A DNA stretch of 46,179 nt from Acidobacteriota bacterium (GCA_025354525.1 JANXMS010000035.1:1-46179); one strand, 5' to 3'; counted from the stretch's first letter, positions 36,997 through 45,819 are shown. Made by a program: numbers and translations. Notes: generated from the letters alone by a model not told the origin.

Positions 36997-37373
36997 GGTT
37001 TATAAACCGCGCTGCACTGGTCCATCTCCCAAACTTCGACCCGAGAAATTCGTACCGCCGTCTCCGGTTGCAACGCCGGCAGATCCTGGTTCAAATCCTC
37101 GCAAATGAATCGCGCCACGTTTTCCGCCGATGGGTTGATCACATCAAACGGGCTCACCTCGTTCAGAAACTGGTGGTCCAGCCGCCCCAGCACCCTTGTG
37201 ATCGATTTCTTAAGCCCGATGAAGTCGACGAGCAAACCCATCGAATCCAGCTCCGGCCCTTCAATCGTCACCCGCATCCGCCAGTTGTGCCCATGGATCG
37301 GCTCCGTTTTTCCATAGTAGTTGCGCAGCGCGTGCGCGGCGGGAAACACCGCTTCAACGTTTACTTCAAACAC
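36993..37373 (-). CDS. PTPS/QueD-family protein, possibly PTPS-III type
   Basis: The 126-residue protein has zinc histidines in FPAAHALRNYY and IHGHNWRM, plus LLVDFIGLKK, LDHQFLNE and PSAENVARFI. In QueD the catalytic cysteine sits in a CxxxHGH motif; here that position is Thr and the next residue is Glu (KTEPIHGH), matching the ExxHGH motif of PTPS-III. PTPS-III proteins replace FolB in folate synthesis in some bacteria, so a folate role is more likely than queuosine. It overlaps its neighbours on both sides (8 bp with the helicase, 4 bp with the YkgJ-type gene). Confidence 0.85.
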   Translation of the reverse strand: MFEVNVEAVFPAAHALRNYYGKTEPIHGHNWRMRVTIEGPELDSMGLLVDFIGLKKSITRVLGRLDHQFLNEVSPFDVINPSAENVARFICEDLNQDLPALQPETAVRISRVEVWEMDQCSAVYKP

Positions 37374-39303
37374 GGAAGAACTCCTCTACATCTTTGATTT
37401 CGGTGGTGAACGCGTAGTCCGGCAGGCTATCGAAAAAAATCTGACCATAGCGCTGCCGCGTAATCCGATGGTCGAGCAAAGCCAGCACGCCGCGATCCGT
37501 CCGGCTCCGAATCAACCGCCCAAAGCCCTGCTTCAGCGCGATCGCCGCCTGCGGAATCTGATAGTCGCGGAACGGCTCGCCCCCGGCTTTCTTGATCGCG
37601 TCCGTCCGCGCCGCCACCACCGGATCCGACGGCACCGCGAACGGCAGCTTATCGATGATCACGCAGCTCAACTGCTCGCCTTGCACGTCCACCCCCTGCC
37701 AGAACGACGACGTCGCAAACAGCACGCAGTTCTTCGTCCGCCGAAACTCTTCCAGCAGCGCACTCCGTGGCCCCGTGCCTTGCAGTAGCGTCGGGAACAG
37801 GATATCGAGCGACACGCGGTCGTACAACTGCCGCATCGAGTGATAGCTTGTACACAGCACGAATGCCCGCCCCTGGCTGCACTCGAGTAGCTTCACAATC
37901 TCTTCTGCCGCCCGCGGCATGAAGTCCAAACTCCGCGGGTCCGGCAGATGTTGCGGCACGTACAGCAACGCTTGCTCCGGGTATTGAAACGGGCTACTCA
38001 CAACCAACTGCCGTGCGTAGGAGATCCCCAACCGATCCTGCAAAAAATCGAACCCACCCGCCACGGCCAGCGTCGCGCTCGTCAAGGTCACCGACGGCAC
38101 CTTATCGAACAGCTTCTCCGTCAACAGGCCCGACACATCAATCGGCGTCGCCTGCAGAAAAATCGCTCGATTCCGACGTTCGATCCAGTAAACGAAATGC
38201 GCCACCCCGGCTTCCATCCAACTCTTCAAGTTGTCCGACAACCCCCGCACCCGCGTCGCCAGCGGGATCACCTCGCCCAAGTTCTCCTTCAATAACTGCA
38301 ACTGCACATGCACCGCTTCCAGCGCGCTCAACACGTCCATGTACGCGTCCGCGTTGCGCTCGCGGAACTGCGCGTGGTCGGCAAACCCGCGCCGTCCCTC
38401 CTGCGGCGGGAACAGAGAAAAGAAAAAATTCGCCGTCTCCTCCATGCCCCCCAACATGCGATCCAGCTCCGCCCTACCCATCTCTTTCCGCCGGCACAAC
38501 CCGGTAATATCCCGCCGAATTTCCCCAAACTGCAAGTTGCTCACCGACAACCCAAAATACTGCCCAGCCACGTCCTCGATCTCGTGGGCTTCGTCGAACA
38601 CCACCGCCTCGTAGTCCGGAATGATGCTCCCAAACTCGCCTTCCTTAATCGCCAAATCGGCGAAAAATAGGTGGTGGTTCACGATGATGATGTCGCTCTC
38701 GGCCGCCCTCCGCTGCATCTGCGTAATGAAGCAGCGATCAAACTGTTGACACTTTTGGCCGGTACAAAGGTCTCGCCGCGCGTCGATTTTCGTCCACGCC
38801 GAACTCGACTCCGGCAGCGTCTTAATCTCCGACCGGTCCCCGTGCTCGGACGTCTTCTCCCACTCGCGGATGATCTGGAAATCCGCCACCTCTTCCAGGC
38901 CCGTCAGCACCGGCTCTTTCTCGGCGTCGTAAATCCGTTGCCGGCACGCATAGTTCGACCGGCCCTTCATGTAGCAAACCCGCAGCTCCTGTTCGAAGTG
39001 CTGCTGCAAAAACGGAATGTCTTTGAAGAAAAGCTGCTCCTGCAGGTTCTTCGTCCCCGTCGAAATCACGACGCGCTTGCCCGACAAAATAGCCGGCACC
39101 AGATACGCCAGCGTCTTCCCCGTCCCCGTTCCAGCCTCGACGAGCAAGTGCCGCCGATCCGCCAGCGCCGTCTCCACCGCCTCGGCCATCTCTAACTGCC
39201 CAGCCCGATACTCATAGTTCGGATGCCACTGCGAAAGGGTGCCATTGCGCGAAAAAAACTTTCGCACCGACAGGGACCGCGTCTTTTCCGGCGTGCCGTT
39301 CAA
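37366..39303 (-). CDS. DinG/XPD-type Fe-S ATP-dependent helicase
   Basis: I place the start at TTG 39303, which overlaps the upstream stop as TTGA; the longer frame lies inside the upstream gene. The 645 residues show Walker A VEAGTGTGKTLAYLVP, the four Fe-S cysteines (CYMKGRSNYACRQR, CTGQKCQQFDRC), the DEAH box VVFDEAHEIED, TLTSATLAV and the motif VI stretch GFGRLIRSRTDRGV. DinG-type helicases unwind R-loops and damaged DNA 5' to 3'. It lacks an exonuclease domain. Gene overlaps on both ends indicate operon transcription. Confidence 0.93.
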   Translation of the reverse strand: MNGTPEKTRSLSVRKFFSRNGTLSQWHPNYEYRAGQLEMAEAVETALADRRHLLVEAGTGTGKTLAYLVPAILSGKRVVISTGTKNLQEQLFFKDIPFLQQHFEQELRVCYMKGRSNYACRQRIYDAEKEPVLTGLEEVADFQIIREWEKTSEHGDRSEIKTLPESSSAWTKIDARRDLCTGQKCQQFDRCFITQMQRRAAESDIIIVNHHLFFADLAIKEGEFGSIIPDYEAVVFDEAHEIEDVAGQYFGLSVSNLQFGEIRRDITGLCRRKEMGRAELDRMLGGMEETANFFFSLFPPQEGRRGFADHAQFRERNADAYMDVLSALEAVHVQLQLLKENLGEVIPLATRVRGLSDNLKSWMEAGVAHFVYWIERRNRAIFLQATPIDVSGLLTEKLFDKVPSVTLTSATLAVAGGFDFLQDRLGISYARQLVVSSPFQYPEQALLYVPQHLPDPRSLDFMPRAAEEIVKLLECSQGRAFVLCTSYHSMRQLYDRVSLDILFPTLLQGTGPRSALLEEFRRTKNCVLFATSSFWQGVDVQGEQLSCVIIDKLPFAVPSDPVVAARTDAIKKAGGEPFRDYQIPQAAIALKQGFGRLIRSRTDRGVLALLDHRITRQRYGQIFFDSLPDYAFTTEIKDVEEFFRV

Positions 39304-39914
39304 CTCTTCAGTGTATCGGCCAGCGCAGTGAAGAGGGCGCGGTGTGGCGCGTGAGTCGCCACCAGGTCCTCCGGATGCCACTGCACCGCCAACGCAAATC
39401 GCTTCCCCGGCATCTCCGCCGCTTCGATCACGTCGCCCGAACGCGCCGTCACCACCAACCCCTCGCCCAATTCGTCCAGCACCTGGTGATGCCGCGAATT
39501 TACCTCGAACTGCGTCTCCCCCGTCACTCGCGCCAACAGCGAATCCGGGTCCACGTCCACCCCATGCATCCCGTTTCGATGGTCGTCCACATGCTGCTTG
39601 AGCGTTCCACCGCAAGCCACATTCAACAGTTGCATGCCCCGGCAAATCGCCAGAATCGGCAGATCTCGCCGCAACGCCGCCCAAACCACGTCGAGTTCGT
39701 ACACGTCCCGCGCCGGGTCCAACTCCCCTAACCGTGCGTCCGGTTCCTGCCCATAATGCGCCGGGTCAATGTCGTTTCCGCCGCACAAAACGACGGCGTC
39801 ATATTCGTCCGCTCCCGGCCCCACCGGCTCCAATCCCACACTCCGCACCGCGTCGTAGTAAGGCTGTACCTTGTGCGCGTATGCGTCGCTATATGTCAGC
39901 AAAACGCGTGTCAT
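39300..39914 (-). CDS. Class I glutamine amidotransferase-like hydrolase (C26)
   Basis: The 204-residue protein has the nucleophile Cys in ILAICRGMQLLNVA, the catalytic His and Glu in FALAVQWHPEDLV, and GVRSVGLEPVGPG with VLCGGNDIDPAHYGQEPD at the N-terminus. This is the gamma-glutamyl-gamma-aminobutyrate hydrolase (PuuD) family, but the substrate is not certain. ATGA overlaps the short upstream gene, and TTGA overlaps the helicase. Confidence 0.88.
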   Translation of the reverse strand: MTRVLLTYSDAYAHKVQPYYDAVRSVGLEPVGPGADEYDAVVLCGGNDIDPAHYGQEPDARLGELDPARDVYELDVVWAALRRDLPILAICRGMQLLNVACGGTLKQHVDDHRNGMHGVDVDPDSLLARVTGETQFEVNSRHHQVLDELGEGLVVTARSGDVIEAAEMPGKRFALAVQWHPEDLVATHAPHRALFTALADTLKS

Positions 39915-40066
39915 CTCTCATCCGGGGAGACGATACTGCTCACTTCGGCGTCCCGCACTCCATACAATTTCTTGACTACCCGGCAGATCTCTCGCCCCAA
40001 CCGCTGGGGCTGCTCTCCTTCCGGTAGGTCCACCACCACTTTGACGTAAATCTGCAACTGCGGCAT
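39911..40066 (-). CDS. 51-aa conserved-type small protein
   Basis: ATG 40066 to TGA at 39911-39913 encodes MPQLQIYVKVVVDLPEGEQP, then RLGREICRVVKKLYGVRDAE and SSIVSPDER. An alternating hydrophobic strand is followed by an amphipathic helix and a second strand. The stop overlaps the amidotransferase start as ATGA, and TATCAT lies 7 bases before the ATG, consistent with a leaderless transcript. I recall similar short proteins in Acidobacteriota but know no function. It leads the operon. Confidence 0.7.
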   Translation of the reverse strand: MPQLQIYVKVVVDLPEGEQPQRLGREICRVVKKLYGVRDAEVSSIVSPDER

Positions 40067-40090
40067 AAATCCCATGATACTCTGGCCTTA

Positions 40091-40957
40091 ATGCAGCGCC
40101 GAAATTTCCTTGCCGCCGCGGCCCTGGCTCCCGCGGCCAGCGCAGCCCCGGGTCACACCTACCGCCTTCGTTACGCCCCCCATGTCAGCAACCGCGATGT
40201 CTCTTTTGAACGGCAACTCGAAGTCTTCGCCGAACAAGGTTTTAAGGCCTTCGAGTTCAACGGCCTACCCAAGCTGAAAGACTCCGAAATCGTCGCCCTC
40301 GCCAAAACCAAAGACCGCCTCGGCCTCGCGATGGGCGTCTTCGTCATGAACCGCGGCGGCTGGAAGCCCAGCGCCCTCGTCGACCGCCAGTTCCACGCCG
40401 ACTTCCTCGCCGACGTCAAACGCGCCGTCGAAATCCACAAAATCATCGGCAACGAATGCGCCACCGCCACCAGCGGCCTCGGCATCGATTCGCTCAGCTA
40501 CACCCAGCAAACGACCAATTGCATTGAGGCCCTCAAGCGCGCCGGCGACATCGTCGAAAAAACAAAAATGGTCATCGTCCTCGAACCCCTAAACGTCCGA
40601 GTCGACCACACTGGCTACTTCGTCGTCATGTCCAGCCACGCTGCCGAGATCATCGCCAACGTCAACCACCCCAACGTAAAACTACTCTTCGACATGTATC
40701 ACCAACAGATCTCCGAGGGCAATCTCATCAACCACATCCGCCAGCACTACGCCCAAATCGGCTACCTGCAGGTGGGCGATGTCCCCGGCCGTAAAGAGCC
40801 CGGCACCGGCGAAATCAACTATCAAAACGTGTTCAAATCCATCCACGCGCTCGGCTACAAAGGCATCCTCGGCATGGAGCACGGTTGGACCCAGCCCGGC
40901 ATCGACGGCATGGTGCAAGGCTTCGCCCAATACCGGAAAGCGGATAGCTGGACGTGA
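40091..40957 (+). CDS. Exported TIM-barrel sugar isomerase-like protein
   Basis: The 288-residue protein has a twin-arginine-type leader (MQRRNFLAAAALAPAASAAP) and an AP-endonuclease-2/hydroxypyruvate-isomerase fold: FEFNGLPKLKDSE, VIVLEPLNVRVDHTGYFV, KLLFDMYHQQ and YLQVGDVPGRKEPGTGEINY, with metal ligands Glu, Asp, His and Glu. Family members isomerise hydroxypyruvate or related keto sugars. GATACT ends 9 bases before the ATG. It heads a five-gene plus-strand unit. Confidence 0.88.
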   Translation: MQRRNFLAAAALAPAASAAPGHTYRLRYAPHVSNRDVSFERQLEVFAEQGFKAFEFNGLPKLKDSEIVALAKTKDRLGLAMGVFVMNRGGWKPSALVDRQFHADFLADVKRAVEIHKIIGNECATATSGLGIDSLSYTQQTTNCIEALKRAGDIVEKTKMVIVLEPLNVRVDHTGYFVVMSSHAAEIIANVNHPNVKLLFDMYHQQISEGNLINHIRQHYAQIGYLQVGDVPGRKEPGTGEINYQNVFKSIHALGYKGILGMEHGWTQPGIDGMVQGFAQYRKADSWT

Positions 40958-41544
40958 GTTGCCCCCTTTGTCGCCTCCGCAAGCCCAAGCGCCCCTGCCC
41001 CGCGCTCAATGCCGAAATCTGCTCCCAATGCTGCGGTGAGGGAAGGGAACACACCATCTCCTGCCCCCTTGATTGCAGCTTTCTCCTCGAAGCCCGCCAG
41101 CACGAAAAGCTTGTCCCCATGACCGCCGCCGAGTCTCCCCACGCGGACGTCGAAGTCACCGAGCAGTTCCTGCTCCAATACCAAACCCAGCTCATCCTCC
41201 TCACGAACGCCCTCTTCGTCAGCGCCGTCAGCGCCGGTAACGCACATGACGCCGATATCCGCGCCGCTCTCAACACAATCATCCTCACGAGGTGCGAAGA
41301 ACCCTTCCCCCCCACCTCCCTCGAAGCCCAAAGCATCGTCGCCCACTTCGATGAAAACCTCGAAAAGCTCAAAAAAGGCCTCACCGACGACGCCCGCGCC
41401 CGATTCTGGAACGATGCCGTCCTGCTCCAACTCCTCGTTTTTTTGCACCGCTTGGCCGTAGGGCGCGACAATGGAAGAAGCCGGGGGCGGGCCTTTGCCG
41501 CTTTCCTCGAAGATCACTTCAAGAAAACCATGGGAGGCGGATGA
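40954..41544 (+). CDS. Cys-rich conserved hypothetical protein
   Basis: GTG 40954 overlaps the previous stop as GTGA. The 196-residue protein starts with a dense cysteine cluster (CPLCRLRKPKRPCPALNAEI, CSQCCGEG, CPLDCSF), a likely zinc ribbon, and is helical after about residue 65. I recognise the cysteine pattern as common in this bacterial group but not its function. The stop overlaps the CbiX-like start as ATGA. Confidence 0.75.
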   Translation: MSCPLCRLRKPKRPCPALNAEICSQCCGEGREHTISCPLDCSFLLEARQHEKLVPMTAAESPHADVEVTEQFLLQYQTQLILLTNALFVSAVSAGNAHDADIRAALNTIILTRCEEPFPPTSLEAQSIVAHFDENLEKLKKGLTDDARARFWNDAVLLQLLVFLHRLAVGRDNGRSRGRAFAAFLEDHFKKTMGGG

Positions 41545-41912
41545 CAGACGTCGGAATTATCCTGTTTGGTCACGGATCGCGGGTGCCAGAAGCGAACCAA
41601 TCTGTAATGGCGGTTACCGAGGCGATGCGCGAACGTGGCGGATACGCCCTCACCGCCACCGCCTTCCTCGAACTAGCCGAACCCGACCTGCCCCAGGCTG
41701 TTTCCACCCTCGTCGCCCAGGGTGCCCGCCGCCTCCTCGTCATACCCTACTTCCTCACCCTCGGCATCCACCTCCGCCGCGACCTGCCCCGCATCGTTCA
41801 GGATCTCGAAAGCATCCATCCAGGTGTGACGATTCAAGTCACCGAGCCTCTTGATGGCCATCCCGCGCTACTGGATATCGTCATGGCCCGCACCGCCGCC
41901 GCCCTCGTTTAA
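41541..41912 (+). CDS. CbiX/SirB-family chelatase-like protein
   Basis: The 123-residue single-domain protein has the family signature FGHGSRVPEANQSV and TAFLELAEPDLPQAVSTLV, then RLLVIPYFLTLGIHLRRDLP, where His residues hold the metal. This domain inserts cobalt or iron into tetrapyrroles as CbiX(S) or SirB. No other corrin or sirohaem gene is in the window, so the substrate is open. The ATGA overlap places it in the operon. Confidence 0.85.
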   Translation: MTDVGIILFGHGSRVPEANQSVMAVTEAMRERGGYALTATAFLELAEPDLPQAVSTLVAQGARRLLVIPYFLTLGIHLRRDLPRIVQDLESIHPGVTIQVTEPLDGHPALLDIVMARTAAALV

Positions 41913-41918
41913 CCTGCA

Positions 41919-42611
41919 ATGAAAGCCGAACTCATCACCTCCGTCGCCCTCGCCCCTGATATTCGCCAGTTTCAGTTCGCCGTCCCTGAAGTCGCCGAGC
42001 TCAAGTTCCACCCCGGCCAGTTCGTTTCGCTCTCGGAACTCTTCGGCGAAAAGAAAGTCACGCGGGCCTACTCCATCGCCTCCCTCCCGGACGGCAGCAA
42101 AACTTTCTCCATCTGCCTGAACCGCGTTTCCGACGGCATCTTCTCGCCCCATCTGTTCGCCCTGAAGCCCGGCGAAACGGTCGACATGAAAGGCCCCCTC
42201 GGCGTCTTCGTTTGGAAGCCTGAACGGGCTGACTCCGTTATGGTCGCCACCGGCACTGGGATTGTCCCCTACCGGCCCATGCTCATCGAAGCCCTCCGCC
42301 AAGGGGCCACCGAAAAGTTCACCCTGATCTACGGCACCCGCCACCCCGAAAACTTACTCTACGTCGACGAGTTCCGCGCCCTCGCCGACCAACACCTCAA
42401 TTTCAAGTTCATCCCCACCGTCACTCGCCCCACCGACGCCTGGACCGGTGAAACCGGCCGCGTCCAAGCCCACGTCCTGACCGCCATCGGCGACCGCCGC
42501 GACCTCCACCTCTACGCCTGCGGCCTCAAAGAAATGGTCGACAGCGTCCGAGAGATTGGCAAGGAACTCGGCTTCGATCGCAAACAGATCGTCTTCGAGA
42601 AATACGACTAA
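41919..42611 (+). CDS. Ferredoxin-NADP reductase-like flavoprotein
   Basis: The 230-residue protein has an FAD-binding domain with RAYSIASLPDG and HPGQFVSL, then an NAD(P) domain with VMVATGTGIVPYRPML, LIYGTRHPENLLY and LYACGLKEMVDSV, the usual FNR order. There is no Fe-S domain. It probably shuttles electrons between NADPH and ferredoxin or flavodoxin. It starts six bases after the CbiX-like stop. Confidence 0.9.
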   Translation: MKAELITSVALAPDIRQFQFAVPEVAELKFHPGQFVSLSELFGEKKVTRAYSIASLPDGSKTFSICLNRVSDGIFSPHLFALKPGETVDMKGPLGVFVWKPERADSVMVATGTGIVPYRPMLIEALRQGATEKFTLIYGTRHPENLLYVDEFRALADQHLNFKFIPTVTRPTDAWTGETGRVQAHVLTAIGDRRDLHLYACGLKEMVDSVREIGKELGFDRKQIVFEKYD

Positions 42612-42626
42612 GTAAGATAGAGGAAC

Positions 42627-42860
42627 ATGAATTCGCGCTTCGCCATGGCCGCCGGCGGCGTCGGGATCGTTTTCCTGGTGACCCTCGCTGTCGCCTTTGC
42701 CTTAATGCCCGGGCCCCACACCCGCGCCGACTATCTAGTCATCGGTGCCATCGCCACTTTCATTTCAATGTTCGTACTCTTTTTCGTCCTCATCCTCGGT
42801 GGGGTCAAAGGCGGCCAAGTCTTCTCGAAAACCCGGCCCCCCAAAAAACGACGACTATAG
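42627..42860 (+). CDS. Small two-TM membrane protein
   Basis: The 77-residue protein has two hydrophobic segments (MAAGGVGIVFLVTLAVAFAL and VIGAIATFISMFVLFFVLIL) and a basic tail (KTRPPKKRRL), giving a cytoplasmic C-terminus. AGAGGA precedes the ATG. The stop TAG coincides with the end of the inverted-repeat arm. No function is known. Confidence 0.65.
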   Translation: MNSRFAMAAGGVGIVFLVTLAVAFALMPGPHTRADYLVIGAIATFISMFVLFFVLILGGVKGGQVFSKTRPPKKRRL

Positions 42861-43035
42861 CAAGTCTTGCCTTAACAGAGGGCCAATCCGCGACGTCTGA
42901 AGAGATCCGGAGCAATGTCGGGAGAGAGGAAGGGGGATAGATCCTCGGCGAGATCGACGACAAGCGAATGCATTGACGGGGCCCTGAGCTGGGACAAACG
43001 TAGTTTGCAGTCCGCCCAATACGGGGCCGGTAGTT
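42856..43035. repeat. Right arm of the 180-bp inverted repeat
   Basis: This is the reverse complement of bases 1-180, with about 7 mismatches. In this copy the open frame reads on the minus strand from about 43070 (EAFWKPELPAPYWADCKLRL) to TAA at 42872-42874, ending RRRGLALC. The arm starts within the last codons of the small membrane gene and lies near the 3' end of the PfkB-type gene. Confidence 0.9.
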
Positions 43036-43073
43036 CGGGTTTCCAGAACGCCTCCATTAAGGCGGGTATCGCT

Positions 43074-44006
43074 CTAAGCCGACAACACCCGTAACTCCAC
43101 CCGGCTGTAAATCTGTTGCGTTTGCTGCAGGTTCGCAAACGAGATCCCCGGCAGCGCCGCCGACGCCGTCCCTGCCGCCACGCCCCACCGCACCGCTTCT
43201 TCAAACGGCTTCCCTTCCGCCACCGCCCACGTAAACGCCGCCGCCAACGCATCGCCCGCCCCAATCGGGCACACGGCATCAATCAACGGCGGCACCGCTT
43301 CCACCAGCACGCTCTCGGAGGCACCCACGGCACCCCGGCTACCCAGCGACAGCACCACCCACTTCGCCCCCATCGCCACGATCCGCCGCGCCGCATCCTG
43401 AAAATGTTGCCGCGTAATCAGCGCCCGGTTCAAAAGCCGCTCCGCCTCCGCCTGATTCGGCGCCACCGCCGATGGCCCCACCTCCAGCGCATGCAGCAAA
43501 GCATCGCCATCGGTATCCAGCAGCGTCGGCACGTTTCTCTGCTGCGCCTGCCGAATGATCCGCGCGTAAAAATCCGCCGGCACCCCTGGCGGCAAACTTC
43601 CACACAGCATCAGCCAGCGAGCACCGTTTAGGTTCTCGACCACCGTCTTTTCAAACTTCGCCAACTCCGTCGCGTGAATCAACGGTCCCCGCTCATTCAG
43701 CTTCACCGCCAACCCCTGCTTGTCCACAATCGTCAGATTGCCCCGCAGATTGTTCTTGATCTTGACGTACTCCACCGGAAACCCTTCCTGCTGCATCAGC
43801 TCTTCAAAGCGTTTCCCGTTCTTGCCGCCCGAAGCGGTAATCGCCTTCGTTTCCGCCCCAAACGAGTGCAGCACCATCGACGCGTTGATCCCCCGTCCCC
43901 CGGCCGTCTCATTGGTCGAAAGAATATAGGCGCGATCTTCAAAAACCAACCGGTCCGCCTGGACGTTCTGGTCGATTGCCGGATTCAATGTCAGCGTCAG
44001 AATCAA
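43074..44006 (-). CDS. PfkB-family sugar kinase, 1-phosphofructokinase-like
   Basis: The 310-residue protein starts MILTLTLNPAIDQNV and has ETAGGRGINASMVLHSFG, LCGSLPPGVPADFYARII and the catalytic Asp in CPIGAGDALAAAFTWAVAEG. The LTLNPAID start and GGxGIN(A/V) motif are typical of FruK/LacC-type kinases, which phosphorylate fructose 1-phosphate or tagatose 6-phosphate. No PTS or fru genes are nearby, so the substrate is open. Its 3' end lies 38 bp from the inverted-repeat arm. Confidence 0.9.
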   Translation of the reverse strand: MILTLTLNPAIDQNVQADRLVFEDRAYILSTNETAGGRGINASMVLHSFGAETKAITASGGKNGKRFEELMQQEGFPVEYVKIKNNLRGNLTIVDKQGLAVKLNERGPLIHATELAKFEKTVVENLNGARWLMLCGSLPPGVPADFYARIIRQAQQRNVPTLLDTDGDALLHALEVGPSAVAPNQAEAERLLNRALITRQHFQDAARRIVAMGAKWVVLSLGSRGAVGASESVLVEAVPPLIDAVCPIGAGDALAAAFTWAVAEGKPFEEAVRWGVAAGTASAALPGISFANLQQTQQIYSRVELRVLSA

Positions 44007-44099
44007 ACTCCTATTCTACGGCCTTTTCTCCAGAAATTTGACAACTTCTTGACAACTTCAAGACGACTTCGCACCCACTCCCCGCCTACCCTCGAAAGC

Positions 44100-44867
44100 A
44101 TGAGACTTCTACTCGGATCCCTGTCGATCCTATCTACCCTCGCCTTCGCCGCTGATCCGGCCCCGACCATCTTCGGTGCCGCCGGCAAAGACGCTGACTC
44201 CGTTCGCGCCGCCGTCGTCGCCTTCCAGAACGCCCTCGGCCCCCTCAACGCCCCCGGACCCACCGGCGACCCCAACGGCCGCCGCGAAATCAACTGGGAC
44301 GCCGTTCCCGCCGGCTTCTCCTCCCCCAGCAACCTCCCACCCGATTTCTTCAACAAGAATTCGGTCCGCGGAGCCGTCTTCAGCGTCGATAACAACCCAG
44401 GATGGACCGGCTTCCAAGTCAGCGCCAACGAAGCCGACGGGCCGGTTCGCTTCGACACGCTACTCGCGGGTAACTCCGCCCTCTTCCCCCTCTTCAGCGT
44501 CCAAAAACTCTTCACGAGCGTCGGAACCAACGACTACAATGTCGATTTCCTCGTCCCCGGCACCCAAACCAAAGGCAAGGTCAAAGGCTTCGGCACCATC
44601 TTCGCCAACGTCGCCCTTCCCTTCACCACCTCCATCGAGTTCTACAACAGCGACGGCCTCCTCCTTGGCCGTTACTACGCCCCCGTCGCCGCCAAGGGCC
44701 TCTCCTTCATCGGCGTCGCCTTCCCCAATAAAATGGTCACCCGCGTCCGCGTCATCCCCGGCACCGTCGCCATCGGCACCCCCGACGACCCCGCCAACGG
44801 CCGCAACGTCGTCGTCGTCGACGACTTCCTCTATGGAGAGCCAACCAGCGACTGCATCTCCAACTAG
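44100..44867 (+). CDS. Secreted conserved hypothetical protein
   Basis: ATG 44100 gives MRLLLGSLSILSTLAFAAD, a signal peptide, and a mature beta-rich protein of 255 residues in total. It has FGAAGKDADSVRAAVVAF, a proline-rich loop, VSANEADGPVRFDTL and SIEFYNSDGLLLGRYYAP. The last two blocks resemble secreted proteins with an immunoglobulin/CBM-like fold known in Acidobacteriota and Verrucomicrobia. No enzyme motif is visible. It is followed by the EamA gene 13 bp later. Confidence 0.7.
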   Translation: MRLLLGSLSILSTLAFAADPAPTIFGAAGKDADSVRAAVVAFQNALGPLNAPGPTGDPNGRREINWDAVPAGFSSPSNLPPDFFNKNSVRGAVFSVDNNPGWTGFQVSANEADGPVRFDTLLAGNSALFPLFSVQKLFTSVGTNDYNVDFLVPGTQTKGKVKGFGTIFANVALPFTTSIEFYNSDGLLLGRYYAPVAAKGLSFIGVAFPNKMVTRVRVIPGTVAIGTPDDPANGRNVVVVDDFLYGEPTSDCISN

Positions 44868-44880
44868 GCTAAAATTGCAG

Positions 44881-45819
44881 ATGGGTTCCCGCTCTCATCT
44901 GCTCCCTTACGCCGCGCTCGGAACAGTCTGCTTCTTCTGGGGCACTACTTATCTGGCCATTCGAATGGCTCTCGAATCGTTCCCGCCGCTCGTCCTGATG
45001 GCGTCCCGTTTCCTGCTCTCCGGCTCCATCCTGCTGCTCTGGGCCTGGTACAAAGGCCTCGCGTTCCCCACGGGCAAAGCCCTCCTCCGCACCAGTTGCG
45101 TCGGGCTTTTGCTCCTAGGGGTCGCCAATGCCTGCCTTACGTATAGCGAAACCCTAATCCCCAGCGGCCTCGCCGCCCTCTTCCTCACGACGGCCCCCTT
45201 CTGGCTCGTCGGCCTCGAAGCGCTCGTCCCCGGCGGCGATAAGCTCACCTGGGCCACGACGATCGGCCTCGCCATCGGCCTCTGCGGAACCGCCCTGCTC
45301 GTCGCTCCCGGCCCCACCGGCCTCGCGATGTCCGCCGCCATCGGCACCGGCTTTCTTATCCTCCAAGTCGGCAGCTTCTTCTGGAACGCCGGGTCCATCC
45401 TGCAACGCCGTTGGAAAACCGACACTCACCCCGTCCTCACCGGCGCTATTCAGCAAATGGCCGTCGGCCTCGTCTGCCTCGTCTTCGCCATTGCCCTCCC
45501 GCAAAAGTCCATCCACTGGACCTGGAACGGAGTATGGGGCGTCGCCTGGCTTGTCACCTTCGGTTCCATCGTCGCCTATAGCGCCTACATTTACGCCCTC
45601 GAAACCCTGCCCATCTCCCTCGTCTCGATCTATACCTACGTCAACCCCGTCGTCGCCGTCAGCCTCGGCAGCCTCTTCTACGACGAACCCTTCGGCGTCA
45701 AGGAGCTAATGGCCATGCTCGTCATCTTCGCCGGCGTCGGCATCGTGAAGCGCTTTAGCCATCTTTCTCATACACCTTCGCCGCCAGCACCCCGCCCAGC
45801 GACGGAAGAATTGTCGTAG
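44881..45819 (+). CDS. EamA/DMT-family transporter
   Basis: I chose ATG 44881 (MGSRSHLLPYAALGTVCFFW); the long frame upstream is an alternate reading of the secreted-protein gene. The 312-residue protein has ten hydrophobic segments and two EamA repeats (GTTYLAIRMALESFPPLVLM; IVAYSAYIYALETLPISLVS and YVNPVVAVSLGSLFYDE). The family exports amino acids or other metabolites. TAAAAT ends 5 bp before the start, as for a leaderless transcript. The C-terminal tail (PPAPRPATEELS) runs into antisense coding sequence of the next gene and looks atypical. Confidence 0.9.
   Translation: MGSRSHLLPYAALGTVCFFWGTTYLAIRMALESFPPLVLMASRFLLSGSILLLWAWYKGLAFPTGKALLRTSCVGLLLLGVANACLTYSETLIPSGLAALFLTTAPFWLVGLEALVPGGDKLTWATTIGLAIGLCGTALLVAPGPTGLAMSAAIGTGFLILQVGSFFWNAGSILQRRWKTDTHPVLTGAIQQMAVGLVCLVFAIALPQKSIHWTWNGVWGVAWLVTFGSIVAYSAYIYALETLPISLVSIYTYVNPVVAVSLGSLFYDEPFGVKELMAMLVIFAGVGIVKRFSHLSHTPSPPAPRPATEELS

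Noticed and set aside
37080-37110. GGTTCAAATCCTCG-like tRNA T-arm
   Set aside because: It lies inside the PTPS-type gene with no acceptor or anticodon arms around it.
39304-39684. Long N-terminal extension of the helicase
   Set aside because: It lies within the amidotransferase gene in another frame and is Gly/Arg-rich; TTG 39303 with overlap is better supported.
44176-44880. Upstream part of the long frame leading into the EamA gene
   Set aside because: It is Pro/Ser-rich reading of the secreted-protein gene in another frame; the transporter starts at 44881.
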